Shown here one piece after another: positions 50,295 through 57,487 of a DNA stretch of 64,000 nt. The notes beneath the pieces are model-generated. The model saw only the letters and a list, made by a program, of their open reading frames with translations. It was not told the DNA's origin and did not search any database. The stretch is from Streptomyces sp. NBC_01716. GTDB taxonomy: Bacteria; Actinomycetota; Actinomycetes; Streptomycetales; Streptomycetaceae. The stretch covers positions 124,001 through 188,000 of the forward strand of contig NZ_CP109181.1 of the NCBI RefSeq assembly GCF_036248275.1. Reading direction: 5' to 3'. Positions within the stretch are counted from its first letter, which is position 1; each line of letters opens with the position of its first letter. The position numbers were made by a program, and so were the translations under genes.

Positions 50295-51206
50295 ATGCAT
50301 TCGTCTTTCATGCCACCCCGCCAGGTCAAGATCGGTGACGCGGCGGCCTTCGCCGGCAGCACGCCACGGGCGATTCGCCATTACCACGAGATCGGCCTGC
50401 TCCCCGAGCCTGAGCGGGGCGGCGATGACCGCCGCCGCTACGGGTACGAGGACATGATCCGCTTGCTGTGGATCCGCAAGATGGCCGACGCCGGGATCGC
50501 CCTGGACGACATCCGTGACGCCTTCACCACCGGCACGGCTTCCGCCGGTGCGGACAGCGGAGAAGGTATCGCGGGCATCCTGGAGCGGCTGGAGGAAACC
50601 CTCGCCGAGCAGGAGGCGGAATTGCGGCGGCAACGGACCGCCGTGCAGCGGATGCGCACCGAAGGCAGCCGGATGGGCCTGCTCTCCGACTTCGTCACCG
50701 AACGCCTCAAGAGCCTGCCCGAAGGCTCCCTGCGCCAGGCGGACCTGGACACTCTGCTGGTCACTGAGCGGATCTTCGGCCCGCTCGGCGCGGCCGTCCA
50801 GGCCACCCGCTTCATCGCCCTGGCCACGCATCCCACTCTGCGGGAGGACTCCGACCGCATCGATGACGCCGAGGAGGCACTCGATGACAGCGTCGCCGTC
50901 GATGATCCACGGGTGGCTCAAGTGGCCGTCGAGCGGCACGCCTTCGAAAGCGCCCTGCACGCCGTCATCGAGGAGTCCGGCCTGGATAAGGACGACGATG
51001 CCCTCTTCGACGCGTGGGACACTTTGTACCCTGCCACCGCCGATGACGGCGAGGACGAGGCAGACCTCAGCTCCGGCAAGCGCAAGGCTGACTCCATGAG
51101 CGTGTTCGAAGCCATCGGCAAGATGCCCTACGACTTCTCCCCAGCCCGCCTGCGCTGTATGGAACTGGCGGAAGAACTATCCGCCCAAGACTCACCCGCT
51201 ACCTGA
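50295..51206 (+). CDS. MerR-family transcriptional regulator with long C-terminal domain
   Basis: 303 residues. A MerR winged HTH (about 10-80: KIGDAAAFAGSTPRAIRHYH, LPEPERGGDDRRRYGYEDMI, RLLWIRKMADAGIALDDIRD) is followed by a coiled coil (ILERLEETLAEQEAELRRQR) and a long helical effector domain without metal-binding cysteines. The ligand is unknown. GAGGAAAGG precedes ATG 50295. Its 3' end overlaps the convergent MarR gene by 79 bp. The GC- and AT-pattern before it (50160-50210) is AT-richer and may hold its promoter. Confidence 0.88.
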   Translation: MHSSFMPPRQVKIGDAAAFAGSTPRAIRHYHEIGLLPEPERGGDDRRRYGYEDMIRLLWIRKMADAGIALDDIRDAFTTGTASAGADSGEGIAGILERLEETLAEQEAELRRQRTAVQRMRTEGSRMGLLSDFVTERLKSLPEGSLRQADLDTLLVTERIFGPLGAAVQATRFIALATHPTLREDSDRIDDAEEALDDSVAVDDPRVAQVAVERHAFESALHAVIEESGLDKDDDALFDAWDTLYPATADDGEDEADLSSGKRKADSMSVFEAIGKMPYDFSPARLRCMELAEELSAQDSPAT

Positions 51207-51667
51207 AACACGGCCTGGGCCCGCTGGTGGTGGTGCGTGAACAGTTGGGTGAGCAGGCGGGTCAGGGTCCGTCTGTCCTCGGCCGAGAGCGGTTCCAACA
51301 GGGCGTCCTGCACCTGGTCGAGCGCTCGGTCCAGGCGTCGCAGTTGCCGGTCGCCCGCCGCGGTGAGTGTCACCCTGTTGCGCCTTCGGTCGTCCGGGTC
51401 GGGGGTCCGCTCGACGTACTCCTGCTCGGACAGTTCGTTGATCGCCGCTACGACGTCGCTGCGGTCCATGTTGCAGCGGCGGCCGAGTTCGGCCTGGCTG
51501 GCCACCCCGAACTCGTCCAGCGCGGCCAGGATCCGGTAGTGGTAGCCGCGCGCGCCCACCTCGCCGAAGCCCTCGGACGCCAGCCGGTGGGCGTGCACCG
51601 CCACTTGAGTGAGCAGCCAGCTCGGCTTCGTGGTCAGGTGTGCGGGGGTCTCTTCCACGGCAGCCAC
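51128..51667 (-). CDS. MarR-family transcriptional regulator
   Basis: A 179-residue winged-helix regulator: YRILAALDEFGVASQAELGR, NMDRSDVVAAINELSEQEYV, ERTPDPDDRRRNRVTLTAAG (wing), then the dimerisation helix. GTG 51667 has no clear ribosome site; a TATAGG-like -10 lies about ten bases upstream, so the message may be leaderless. A perfect TTGGCG/CGCCAA repeat overlaps the promoter. The C-terminal 20 residues overlap the MerR gene. Confidence 0.87.
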   Translation of the reverse strand: MAAVEETPAHLTTKPSWLLTQVAVHAHRLASEGFGEVGARGYHYRILAALDEFGVASQAELGRRCNMDRSDVVAAINELSEQEYVERTPDPDDRRRNRVTLTAAGDRQLRRLDRALDQVQDALLEPLSAEDRRTLTRLLTQLFTHHHQRAQAVFQVAGESWADSSSASSIQRRRAGEKS

Positions 51668-51676
51668 CCTATATTG

Positions 51677-51689
51677 TTGGCGTCGCCAA
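51677..51689. promoter_or_regulatory. Inverted repeat TTGGCGTCGCCAA in the MarR promoter
   Basis: A perfect 13-bp inverted repeat ten bases upstream of the MarR start, over the presumed promoter, with a related GTTGGCAAC element about 25 bp further. Most likely the autoregulatory MarR site. Confidence 0.55.
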
Positions 51690-51806
51690 TGAACCTCCGT
51701 ACGGTTGGCAACATAACCAGCGGGCTGCGGCCTGCCTGCGCCGTGGTGCGGACCGCGCTCGTATGGATGCGGGAGAAGTGGTCCTCGCCCAGGACCGGTG
51801 CGAGTC

Positions 51807-52367
51807 CTAGTCGACGGGCCAGTCTCCGCGGCCGGCCAGATCCAGTACCAGTGCGGCGATGTTCCACGCGTCGTCGTCGCCCCGGTGGTGGCGGCCTTCG
51901 AGCGGGAGGCCGGCCACCGTCAGCGCCTGGGCCATACCGGGGCGTCGCCGCAGGCCGTAGGAGGCGGTGAAGGTGACCTTCGCGTTGGTGTGACGGTGGC
52001 CGAAGGGGTACTCCGTACCCGTGCGCCGGCACTGGCGGGTGAACTGGTTGCGGTCGTAGTCGCCCCAACTCGCCCATGGCAGCAGGCCTGTTCGGTGCTG
52101 TGCGGCCAGCGTCCGGCACGCCTCGGCGAACGGCAGGCCCTCCTCCACCTCGGTCTGCGTCAGCCCGGTCAGCTCCGTGCAGAACGGGCTCACCTTCGAC
52201 CGGGCCGGGCTGACCAGCAGCCGGTGCTTGGCGAGGCGTTCGCCCGCGCGCAGGTCCACCACCGTGAGTCCGATCTCGATGATCTCGCTCACCTGTCCGG
52301 GCGGCGGCTGTCCCTCCCAGCACGTCGCCTCGACATCGACCACGTTCAGCAGGCGCTCCCCCGTCAT
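51807..52367 (-). CDS. DEDDh-type 3'-5' exonuclease
   Basis: A 186-residue exonuclease of the RNase T/DnaQ fold. ExoI motif NVVDVEATCW (Asp/Glu metal ligands), a middle FCTELTGLTQTEVEEGLPF typical of the ERI1/KapD-like subgroup, ExoII in SWGDYDRNQF and ExoIII HHRGDDDAWNIAAL with the catalytic His and Asp. Substrate could be RNA or DNA 3' ends. The start overlaps the DinB stop as ATGA. Confidence 0.88.
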   Translation of the reverse strand: MTGERLLNVVDVEATCWEGQPPPGQVSEIIEIGLTVVDLRAGERLAKHRLLVSPARSKVSPFCTELTGLTQTEVEEGLPFAEACRTLAAQHRTGLLPWASWGDYDRNQFTRQCRRTGTEYPFGHRHTNAKVTFTASYGLRRRPGMAQALTVAGLPLEGRHHRGDDDAWNIAALVLDLAGRGDWPVD

Positions 52368-52933
52368 TGCCCCACTCGTCCGTCGATGCACTCCCGCAGC
52401 AGATCGGCGTGCCCGCAGTGGCGGGCGTACTCGTCGATCCTGTGCACCATCAGCTCCCGGACCGCGATGCCGTCCTTCCCCAGGCGTTCGCCCAGATCCG
52501 GGTGCTCGGCGAGTTCGGCATCGGTCGCCGCCTGTTCCCGCGCCAGAGCGGAGTACGCGGCTTCGACCTCGGCCTCCTCCGCGACCGCTCCGTGGAAGTC
52601 CGCGCCCCCGTCGCCGTAGATCTTCGGCGCCGGATCACCGTCGGTGATCCAGTTGCGCCAGTCCCGCTCCACCTCGGCGAGGTGGCGGAGCAGGCCGAGC
52701 AGCGACATCGTCGACGGCGGAACCGAGCGACGGGCGAGTTGCTCCGCGTCCAGGCCCTCGCACTTCATCCGCAGGGTCGTGCGATAGTCCGTCAGGAATT
52801 CCTGGAGCGTCGCGAGCTCGCCGTCCGGACTGACTCCTTCGCTGTTGCGGGGGTCGTCGTCCGGGTCGGTCCACATGTCGGGGTAGACGGTCGCCTTGGT
52901 CCATCGTGCGGGTTGGTCACTCATACGTTCCAT
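52364..52933 (-). CDS. DinB-superfamily (DUF664) protein
   Basis: 189 residues. Helical-bundle pattern with LQEFLTDYRTTLRMKCEGLD, metal-site His in SLLGLLRHLAEVERDWRNW and HRIDEYARHCGHADLLREC. It is the longer DUF664 type found widely in Streptomyces, probably a thiol-dependent (mycothiol) transferase. Start ATG 52933 or 52924. Translationally coupled to the exonuclease downstream, which is an unexpected partner. Confidence 0.85.
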   Translation of the reverse strand: MERMSDQPARWTKATVYPDMWTDPDDDPRNSEGVSPDGELATLQEFLTDYRTTLRMKCEGLDAEQLARRSVPPSTMSLLGLLRHLAEVERDWRNWITDGDPAPKIYGDGGADFHGAVAEEAEVEAAYSALAREQAATDAELAEHPDLGERLGKDGIAVRELMVHRIDEYARHCGHADLLRECIDGRVGQ

Positions 52934-53079
52934 GTTCGCCTGAGACGCCCTGGACCCGCGAGCGCTTTACGTTCTGGTCCTACAGGTGTGCTTGTACGGC
53001 TTCCGCCACGATAGGGACGTGTTGTCCGCCGAGTGTGTGTCATCGGGAGGAGGGGGCCAGTGGTGTTTACGGTGGGGCG

Positions 53080-53709
53080 ATGCGACGTGCCCCCTGGTGG
53101 GTCCTGCTCTCCTCGGCAGGTGCCCCTGTTTTTCTGGTCGGCGGTTGGACGATTGCGCAACGGCTGCAAGGACCGGCGTACGACCCCGCGGGAGACACAC
53201 TCAGCGTGCTGGCCTCCTACGGCGCCCGCGGGTACTGGTTGATGACAGGCGTACTGATCGTGCTGGGTGCGTCGTACCTGGCCACGGCACACGGGCTGCG
53301 GGAGGCGGCGTTCCTCGGGCGGCTCGCGCTGGCCGGCGGCGGGCTGTCCGCCATGGCTCTGACGTTGGTGCCAGCGCCCATCAGTGGTGGGGCGCTGAAG
53401 CACGGGCTGGTGGCCGGCACCGGCTTCGTGCTGCTCGCGGTCTGGCCCGCTCTGGCGGCAAAGCGAGCTGGAAAGGGTGGTGGGAAAGGCGGCGGGAGGA
53501 ACGTGCCGTGGGCCCTGAATTTCAAGGTGTCGGTCGCCGCGAGCGTGCTGATGTGCGCGGGCGCCGCGTGGTTCGCGGTGGAGTTGCAGAACGGGCACGC
53601 GCCGGGGGTCGCGGAGCGGGTGGTGACGTTCGTTCAGGCCGTGTGGCCGCTGGTGGTGGCCGTCTCCTGCCGGGTGTGGCGCGACAGTCCCGTAACGGCA
53701 GGTCCGTGA
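53080..53709 (+). CDS. DUF998 membrane protein
   Basis: 209 residues with about six transmembrane helices: WVLLSSAGAPVFLVGGWTIA, WLMTGVLIVLGASYLATAHG, GTGFVLLAVWPALAA, VSVAASVLMCAGAAWFAVEL, VVTFVQAVWPLVVAVSC. The loop YDPAGDTLSVLASYGARGYW is the family signature (usually DPxxxTISxLG). DUF998 proteins have no known function. A basic Gly/Lys insert (AKRAGKGGGKGGGR) lies mid-protein. ATG 53080 follows GGTGGGG. Confidence 0.8.
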   Translation: MRRAPWWVLLSSAGAPVFLVGGWTIAQRLQGPAYDPAGDTLSVLASYGARGYWLMTGVLIVLGASYLATAHGLREAAFLGRLALAGGGLSAMALTLVPAPISGGALKHGLVAGTGFVLLAVWPALAAKRAGKGGGKGGGRNVPWALNFKVSVAASVLMCAGAAWFAVELQNGHAPGVAERVVTFVQAVWPLVVAVSCRVWRDSPVTAGP

Positions 53710-53744
53710 CGGCGGATTACGTAACGGCAGCTTCAGAGCCGCCG

Positions 53745-53810
53745 CTCCGTGACGAAGCGCGCGTCTTCGCCGATCCGGCAGGGCACCCGTTCTGTCTCGT
53801 CCGGAACTGA
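53745..53810 (+). pseudogene. C-terminal remnant of a VOC-family protein
   Basis: The last codons before TGA 53808 read EARVFADPAGHPFCLVRN, the standard ending of streptomycete VOC/glyoxalase-like proteins (compare VYASPAGHPFCVRS at 43660). Nothing upstream in any frame continues the fold, since the DUF998 gene ends at 53709. It is a remnant of about 20 codons. Confidence 0.65.
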
Positions 53811-53826
53811 CACAGAGCGAACAACA

Positions 53827-53857
53827 CCGCCCCCCTCACGTCCATGTGTGGGGGCGG
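53827..53857. terminator. GC-rich hairpin, probable terminator of the AI-2E-type permease gene
   Basis: CCGCCCCC (53827-53834) and GGGGGCGG (53850-53857) pair perfectly around a 15-nt loop, about 60 bp beyond the permease stop codon. Confidence 0.5.
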
Positions 53858-53915
53858 CGGCGGTGTCGGGGCTGAGTGGTAGCGGTGCGATCGGCCGGAC
53901 GGTGGATCTCCGTCT

Positions 53916-55058
53916 CTACGGCGTCGGGACAGCGTCACCGGTCGTGGCCGGAGGAACCACGGGTGCGGGCTCGCCGGTTGCAGGATCCGCTGGTTCGTCG
54001 TCGGCGAGCTGCTCGCGTACGTATGCCCAGACCACCCCTATCAACGCCGCTGCCGGTACGGCCAGCAGGCTGCCCACGATGCCCGCCAGGCTCGCACCGA
54101 GCGTCACCGCCAGCAGGATCACCGCCGCGTGGAGGCCGAGCCCCCGGCTCTGGATCATGGGCTGGAACACATTGCCTTCGAGCTGCTGCACCACGATGAT
54201 GATCCCCAGCACGATCAGCGCGTCCGTCGGGCCGTTCGACACCAGCGCGATGAGCACCGCGACCAGTCCGGCGAACAGGGCGCCGACGACGGGGACGAAC
54301 GCGGAGATGAACGTCAGTACGGCCAGCGGGAGTACGAGTGGTACGCCCACGATCCACAGACCGAGGCCGATGAAGACACCGTCGAGCAGGCCGACGAACG
54401 CCTGGGAGCGCACGAACGCGCCGAGGGTGTCCCAACTGCGGGCGAACACCACCGGGATGTCGGTGGCGAGCCGGCCGGGCAGCTGACGGGTCAGCCACGG
54501 CAGGAAGTTCGGTCCGTCCTTGAGGAAGAAGAACATCAGGAAGAGCGCCAGGACGGCGGTGACGACACCGTTGACCACCGTGCTCACACCCGTGACGATG
54601 CCGTTGACCACGGTGCCGACACTGCCCTGGACACGGGCCGCCGCGCTGTCGAGGGCGCCGGTGATCTCATCCTCCCCGATGTTCAGCGGCGGCCCCGAGG
54701 CCCAGTCACGCACCTTCTCGATGCCGTCGCTCACGCCGCTCGTCAACTCGCCCGACTGGGAGGCCACGGGAACAGCGATCAGCGCCACGACACCTGCGGC
54801 GACCAGGAAGAACAGCAGCATCACCACTGAGGCGGCCAGGGCGGAATGCCACCCGTGCCGACGCAGAAAGCGGGCCGCGGGCCAGGTCAGCGTGGTCAGG
54901 AGCAGACCGACGATGAGCGGCCAGACGACCGACCACATCTGCCCCAGAACCCAGAGAGCGGCCGCGGCCATCACGAGGATGACCAGCAACTCGACGGAGA
55001 TACGGGCCGACGCGCGGAGCGCGGCACGTGACTTTGCGGAACTCAACGTGGCAGACAT
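53916..55058 (-). CDS. AI-2E family transporter-like membrane protein
   Basis: 380 residues with about seven or eight helices of the AI-2E/PerM family: ISVELLVILVMAAAALWVLG, VVMLLFFLVAAGVVALIAVP, then a soluble stretch (about 105-165), VVTAVLALFLMFFFLKDGPN, the motif AFVGLLDGVFIGLGLWIVG and a C-terminal bundle ending near AALIGVVWAYVREQL. The tail is acidic and Pro-rich. The family exports varied small solutes; the AI-2 name is historical. ATG 55058 with AGGGTGAT upstream. Confidence 0.87.
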   Translation of the reverse strand: MSATLSSAKSRAALRASARISVELLVILVMAAAALWVLGQMWSVVWPLIVGLLLTTLTWPAARFLRRHGWHSALAASVVMLLFFLVAAGVVALIAVPVASQSGELTSGVSDGIEKVRDWASGPPLNIGEDEITGALDSAAARVQGSVGTVVNGIVTGVSTVVNGVVTAVLALFLMFFFLKDGPNFLPWLTRQLPGRLATDIPVVFARSWDTLGAFVRSQAFVGLLDGVFIGLGLWIVGVPLVLPLAVLTFISAFVPVVGALFAGLVAVLIALVSNGPTDALIVLGIIIVVQQLEGNVFQPMIQSRGLGLHAAVILLAVTLGASLAGIVGSLLAVPAAALIGVVWAYVREQLADDEPADPATGEPAPVVPPATTGDAVPTP

Positions 55059-55108
55059 GGGGATCACCCTATGGGCTTCCCCACCACCCCTTTGCCGCCC
55101 AGGGCAGC

Positions 55109-55580
55109 TCAGTTGGGGTGTGTGTCCGAAGCGAGACCGGTGCGTCCGAAGACTCGGGTCTCACCCGCGGTCAGCAGCTCCGCGAGGCGGTCGGCGAAGC
55201 CGGTGAGCCGGGTCAGTCCCGGGCCGCCGCAGGCGATACGGAAGCCATGGCGGCGGCCCCAGAACGCGGCCTGGACAGCGTGGAGTTGCGCCCAGCGCCG
55301 GACGCGGGCGCGATCGAGCCGCGCGGTCTCGGTGAATACGTCGAGGACACGGTGGGCGGCCCTGCCCAGGTCGTCGGCCGCGAGGAGTGCCAGGGCGCGT
55401 GACTTGAGCAGCGTGCCCGCGTCGTACGCGGGGTCACCCACGTACCCCCTGGGGTCGACGGCCAGCCCAACACCCCAGCAACTCGTCCACGATCCGGGGC
55501 AGTTCGGCGAGCCATGCCGCTCCCGGTGCGCCTTCGCGCTCGGCCGTGGTCCGCGCGAACGTGTCCGGTACCGCGATCAT
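55109..55580 (-). pseudogene. Aminoglycoside/hydroxyurea 6-phosphotransferase with internal deletion
   Basis: The first 37 codons from ATG 55580 (MIAVPDTFARTTAEREGAPG, then AWLAELPRIVDELLGCW) are the usual start of APH(6)/hydroxyurea-type antibiotic kinases. In a different frame the sequence resumes with LAVDPRGYVGDPAYDAGTLL, a late motif of the same family, and continues to a normal C-terminus at 55109. The N-lobe and the catalytic loop (HGD) are gone. Total length is 472 bp instead of about 900, so a deletion of roughly 400-450 bp with a frame change inactivated it. Confidence 0.8.
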
Positions 55581-55609
55581 TCCCGCACCTTACCGGCCGG
55601 CCCGACGCC

Positions 55610-56302
55610 CTACCTCGCCTCCAGCGCGACGGCCAGGTCGTCCAGTGCCTCGAACCGTCCGTCGAAGGTGTCCGTGCTCGTCGGCGGATCGCCGACCGGG
55701 CGGTGCACGTACGCCGTCCGCATGCCGGTCGCCTGCGCGCCGCGGAGGTCCCAGGCGTGGGCCGCCACCATGAGCACGCGCTCCGGTCGGCATCCCGCGG
55801 TGTCGATGGCGAGTTGGTAGACATCGGCGGAGGGTTTGTAGGCCGAGGCGGCCTCGCCGGAGAGCGCCTGGTGCCAGCGCAGACCGGCGTGGGCGCTCAG
55901 GCGCAGCAGGGCGGTGCGGCCGGCGTTGGAGAGCCCGAGGACGGGCAGTTGACCCGCGAGTCGTTCGAGGCCGGAGACGGAGTCGCCCCAGGCGGGCAGG
56001 CGCTGCCCCGCCGTGGCCAGCCGCGCGATGGCCGCCGGATCGGCGAGTCCGGCCCGGTCGGCCACCCGTCGAGCGGCCTCCGCGTCGATGGTCTCGCTGT
56101 TGGCGTAGGGGCGTTCGCCCCGCGCGACGCGTTGCTGTTCGGCCTCCACATGTCGCTGCCACAGGGTGAGCAGTCCGTCGACGGCCGCATCGTCGGCCGC
56201 GGGCAGCGCCTCGCGGATCTCGGCGCGAAGCCCGCCGGGTTCGTCGACGAGTGTGCCGAGGACATCGAAGACGACGACCTCGATGTCGCGGATCTCGGTC
56301 AT
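55610..56302 (-). CDS. HAD-superfamily hydrolase, haloacid dehalogenase type II-like
   Basis: 230 residues. Motif I is VVVFDVLGTLVDE with the nucleophile Asp13, motif II GLSNAG, motif III Lys in SAYKPSADVY and motif IV VAAHAWDLRGAQATGMRTAY. The pattern DxxGT with a non-Asp second position and the HAWD ending are typical of L-2-haloacid dehalogenase-like proteins. Substrate unknown. GGGAGA precedes ATG 56302. Divergent from the CGNR regulator. Confidence 0.9.
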   Translation of the reverse strand: MTEIRDIEVVVFDVLGTLVDEPGGLRAEIREALPAADDAAVDGLLTLWQRHVEAEQQRVARGERPYANSETIDAEAARRVADRAGLADPAAIARLATAGQRLPAWGDSVSGLERLAGQLPVLGLSNAGRTALLRLSAHAGLRWHQALSGEAASAYKPSADVYQLAIDTAGCRPERVLMVAAHAWDLRGAQATGMRTAYVHRPVGDPPTSTDTFDGRFEALDDLAVALEAR

Positions 56303-56341
56303 GCGGTCTCCCGTTCATGGCGTGGGTCATGAGTGGCCTGC

Positions 56342-56401
56342 GTCACCGGTTCAGCAGGTGACGACCTTGTCATCGGTCGCGTCACCGGTCAAGATGGTGA
56401 C
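56342..56401. promoter_or_regulatory. Two tandem perfect inverted repeats GTCACC-N9-GGTGAC
   Basis: The first repeat is at 56342-56362 (spacer GGTTCAGCA), the second at 56381-56401 (spacer GGTCAAGAT). Both are 21 bp, centres are 39 bp apart, and the second ends exactly at the start codon of the CGNR regulator. The first also lies 40 bp from the divergent HAD start, so both genes could be controlled. Confidence 0.75.
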
Positions 56402-56974
56402 GTGGACTTCGCGTACGTGAGCGGCGACCCGGCCCTCGATCTGGCCGGCACCGTGGTTTCTCGCCGGGACATGCCCCTCGACGGTCTGGCCGCGCCCGGG
56501 GACCTGGAGCGGTGGGTGGCCGCATGTGACGGGCTCCCGGACCGTGTGACCGCCGACCCCGCAGCCTTCGAGTCCGCGCTGTCACTGCGCGAGGCGGCCT
56601 ACCGGCTCGCTCTCGACCGCGTGCTCGGCCGGTCCTTCGATCCGGGCAGCCTCAAGATCGTCAACGGCATGGCCGCCGGACCGGTGCCCTCGATCACGCT
56701 CGGCGACGCGGGACTGCGTATGTCGGGAGACCTCCGCGCGGTCCTCTCCCACATCGCCAGAAGCGCCGTCGTCGTGCTCGCGGACCCCGACGCCCACCTC
56801 AAGGAGTGCGGTCGCGCCGTCTGCACCCGCATCTACCTGGACCGCTCCCGCGGCGCCCGCCGCACCTGGTGCGGGATGGACGAGTGCGGCAACCGGGTGA
56901 AGGCGGCGGCCTACCGAGCCCGCAGACGCACGTCGACAGCCGCCGAGATCCGCGCGCCCGGCTCAACCGCCTGA
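56402..56974 (+). CDS. ABATE/CGNR zinc-finger transcriptional regulator
   Basis: A 190-residue putative regulator. The N-terminal ABATE domain starts VDFAYVSGDPALDLAGTVVS and contains SLREAAYRLALDRVL; the C-terminal zinc finger is CGRAVCTRIYLDRSRGARRT, then WCGMDECGNRVKAAAYRARR with the canonical CGNR box. GTG 56402 sits directly after the second operator-like repeat, so the transcript may be leaderless or the start slightly later. The 3' end overlaps the convergent kinase gene by 64 bp. Confidence 0.87.
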   Translation: MDFAYVSGDPALDLAGTVVSRRDMPLDGLAAPGDLERWVAACDGLPDRVTADPAAFESALSLREAAYRLALDRVLGRSFDPGSLKIVNGMAAGPVPSITLGDAGLRMSGDLRAVLSHIARSAVVVLADPDAHLKECGRAVCTRIYLDRSRGARRTWCGMDECGNRVKAAAYRARRRTSTAAEIRAPGSTA

Positions 56975-57459
56975 CGGTCAGGAGGAGGCCGGTCGAAGAG
57001 GGCCAGTTCATCGTCCGTCGGGGCCTCGAACTGCTCCGCGTACTCTTCGAGCATGTCGCGGGTGACCGGGACCGCTCCCCACGTTCCCTCTGCCGTACGC
57101 GACTTGATCCGCTCACTCAGCTCGTCGAGCGAGGCCGTGAGGTAGTGCAGCTCGACCGGGACGCCGAATTCACGGGCGGCCAGGCGCTTCTCGTCCCGTT
57201 CCCGGCGCCCCCAGAAGCCGTATTCCAGGATCACGCTACGGCCGAGCCCCAGCAGTTCCTGAGCATGGCTCCACAGGCGCTTCTCAAGACGATCCCGCGC
57301 CGGTTCGTCGTACGGGTCCAGCCCTAGGTCGGTCATCCACTCGTCCGGACACAGCCGTACGGCGGGAACGAGTTCGGCGAGGCGCTTGGCCGATGTCGTC
57401 TTTCCGGAGCCGGGCAGCCCGCAGAGAAGGATCAGTGTCGGGTGCTCGGCCGAAGTCAC
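56911..57459 (-). CDS. P-loop AAA/kinase-type ATPase
   Basis: A 182-residue P-loop protein: Walker A CGLPGSGKTTSAKRL (from about residue 13), an Asp in LCPDEWMTDLGLDPYD resembling the zeta-toxin/gluconate-kinase lid region, and VILEYGFWGRRERDEKRLAA. It probably phosphorylates a small molecule; an antibiotic or sugar kinase role is possible. GTG 57459 start. The Arg pair in WGRRERDE may be the phosphate-clamping lid. Confidence 0.85.
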   Translation of the reverse strand: MTSAEHPTLILLCGLPGSGKTTSAKRLAELVPAVRLCPDEWMTDLGLDPYDEPARDRLEKRLWSHAQELLGLGRSVILEYGFWGRRERDEKRLAAREFGVPVELHYLTASLDELSERIKSRTAEGTWGAVPVTRDMLEEYAEQFEAPTDDELALFDRPPPDRQAVEPGARISAAVDVRLRAR

Positions 57460-57487
57460 AGCTCTCTTCTCTCGTCTTGCGAGCGGC

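Noticed and set aside
53916..55058. Autoinducer-2 exporter function
   Set aside because: The AI-2E family name is historical; members transport varied solutes and no luxS or AI-2 gene is present here.
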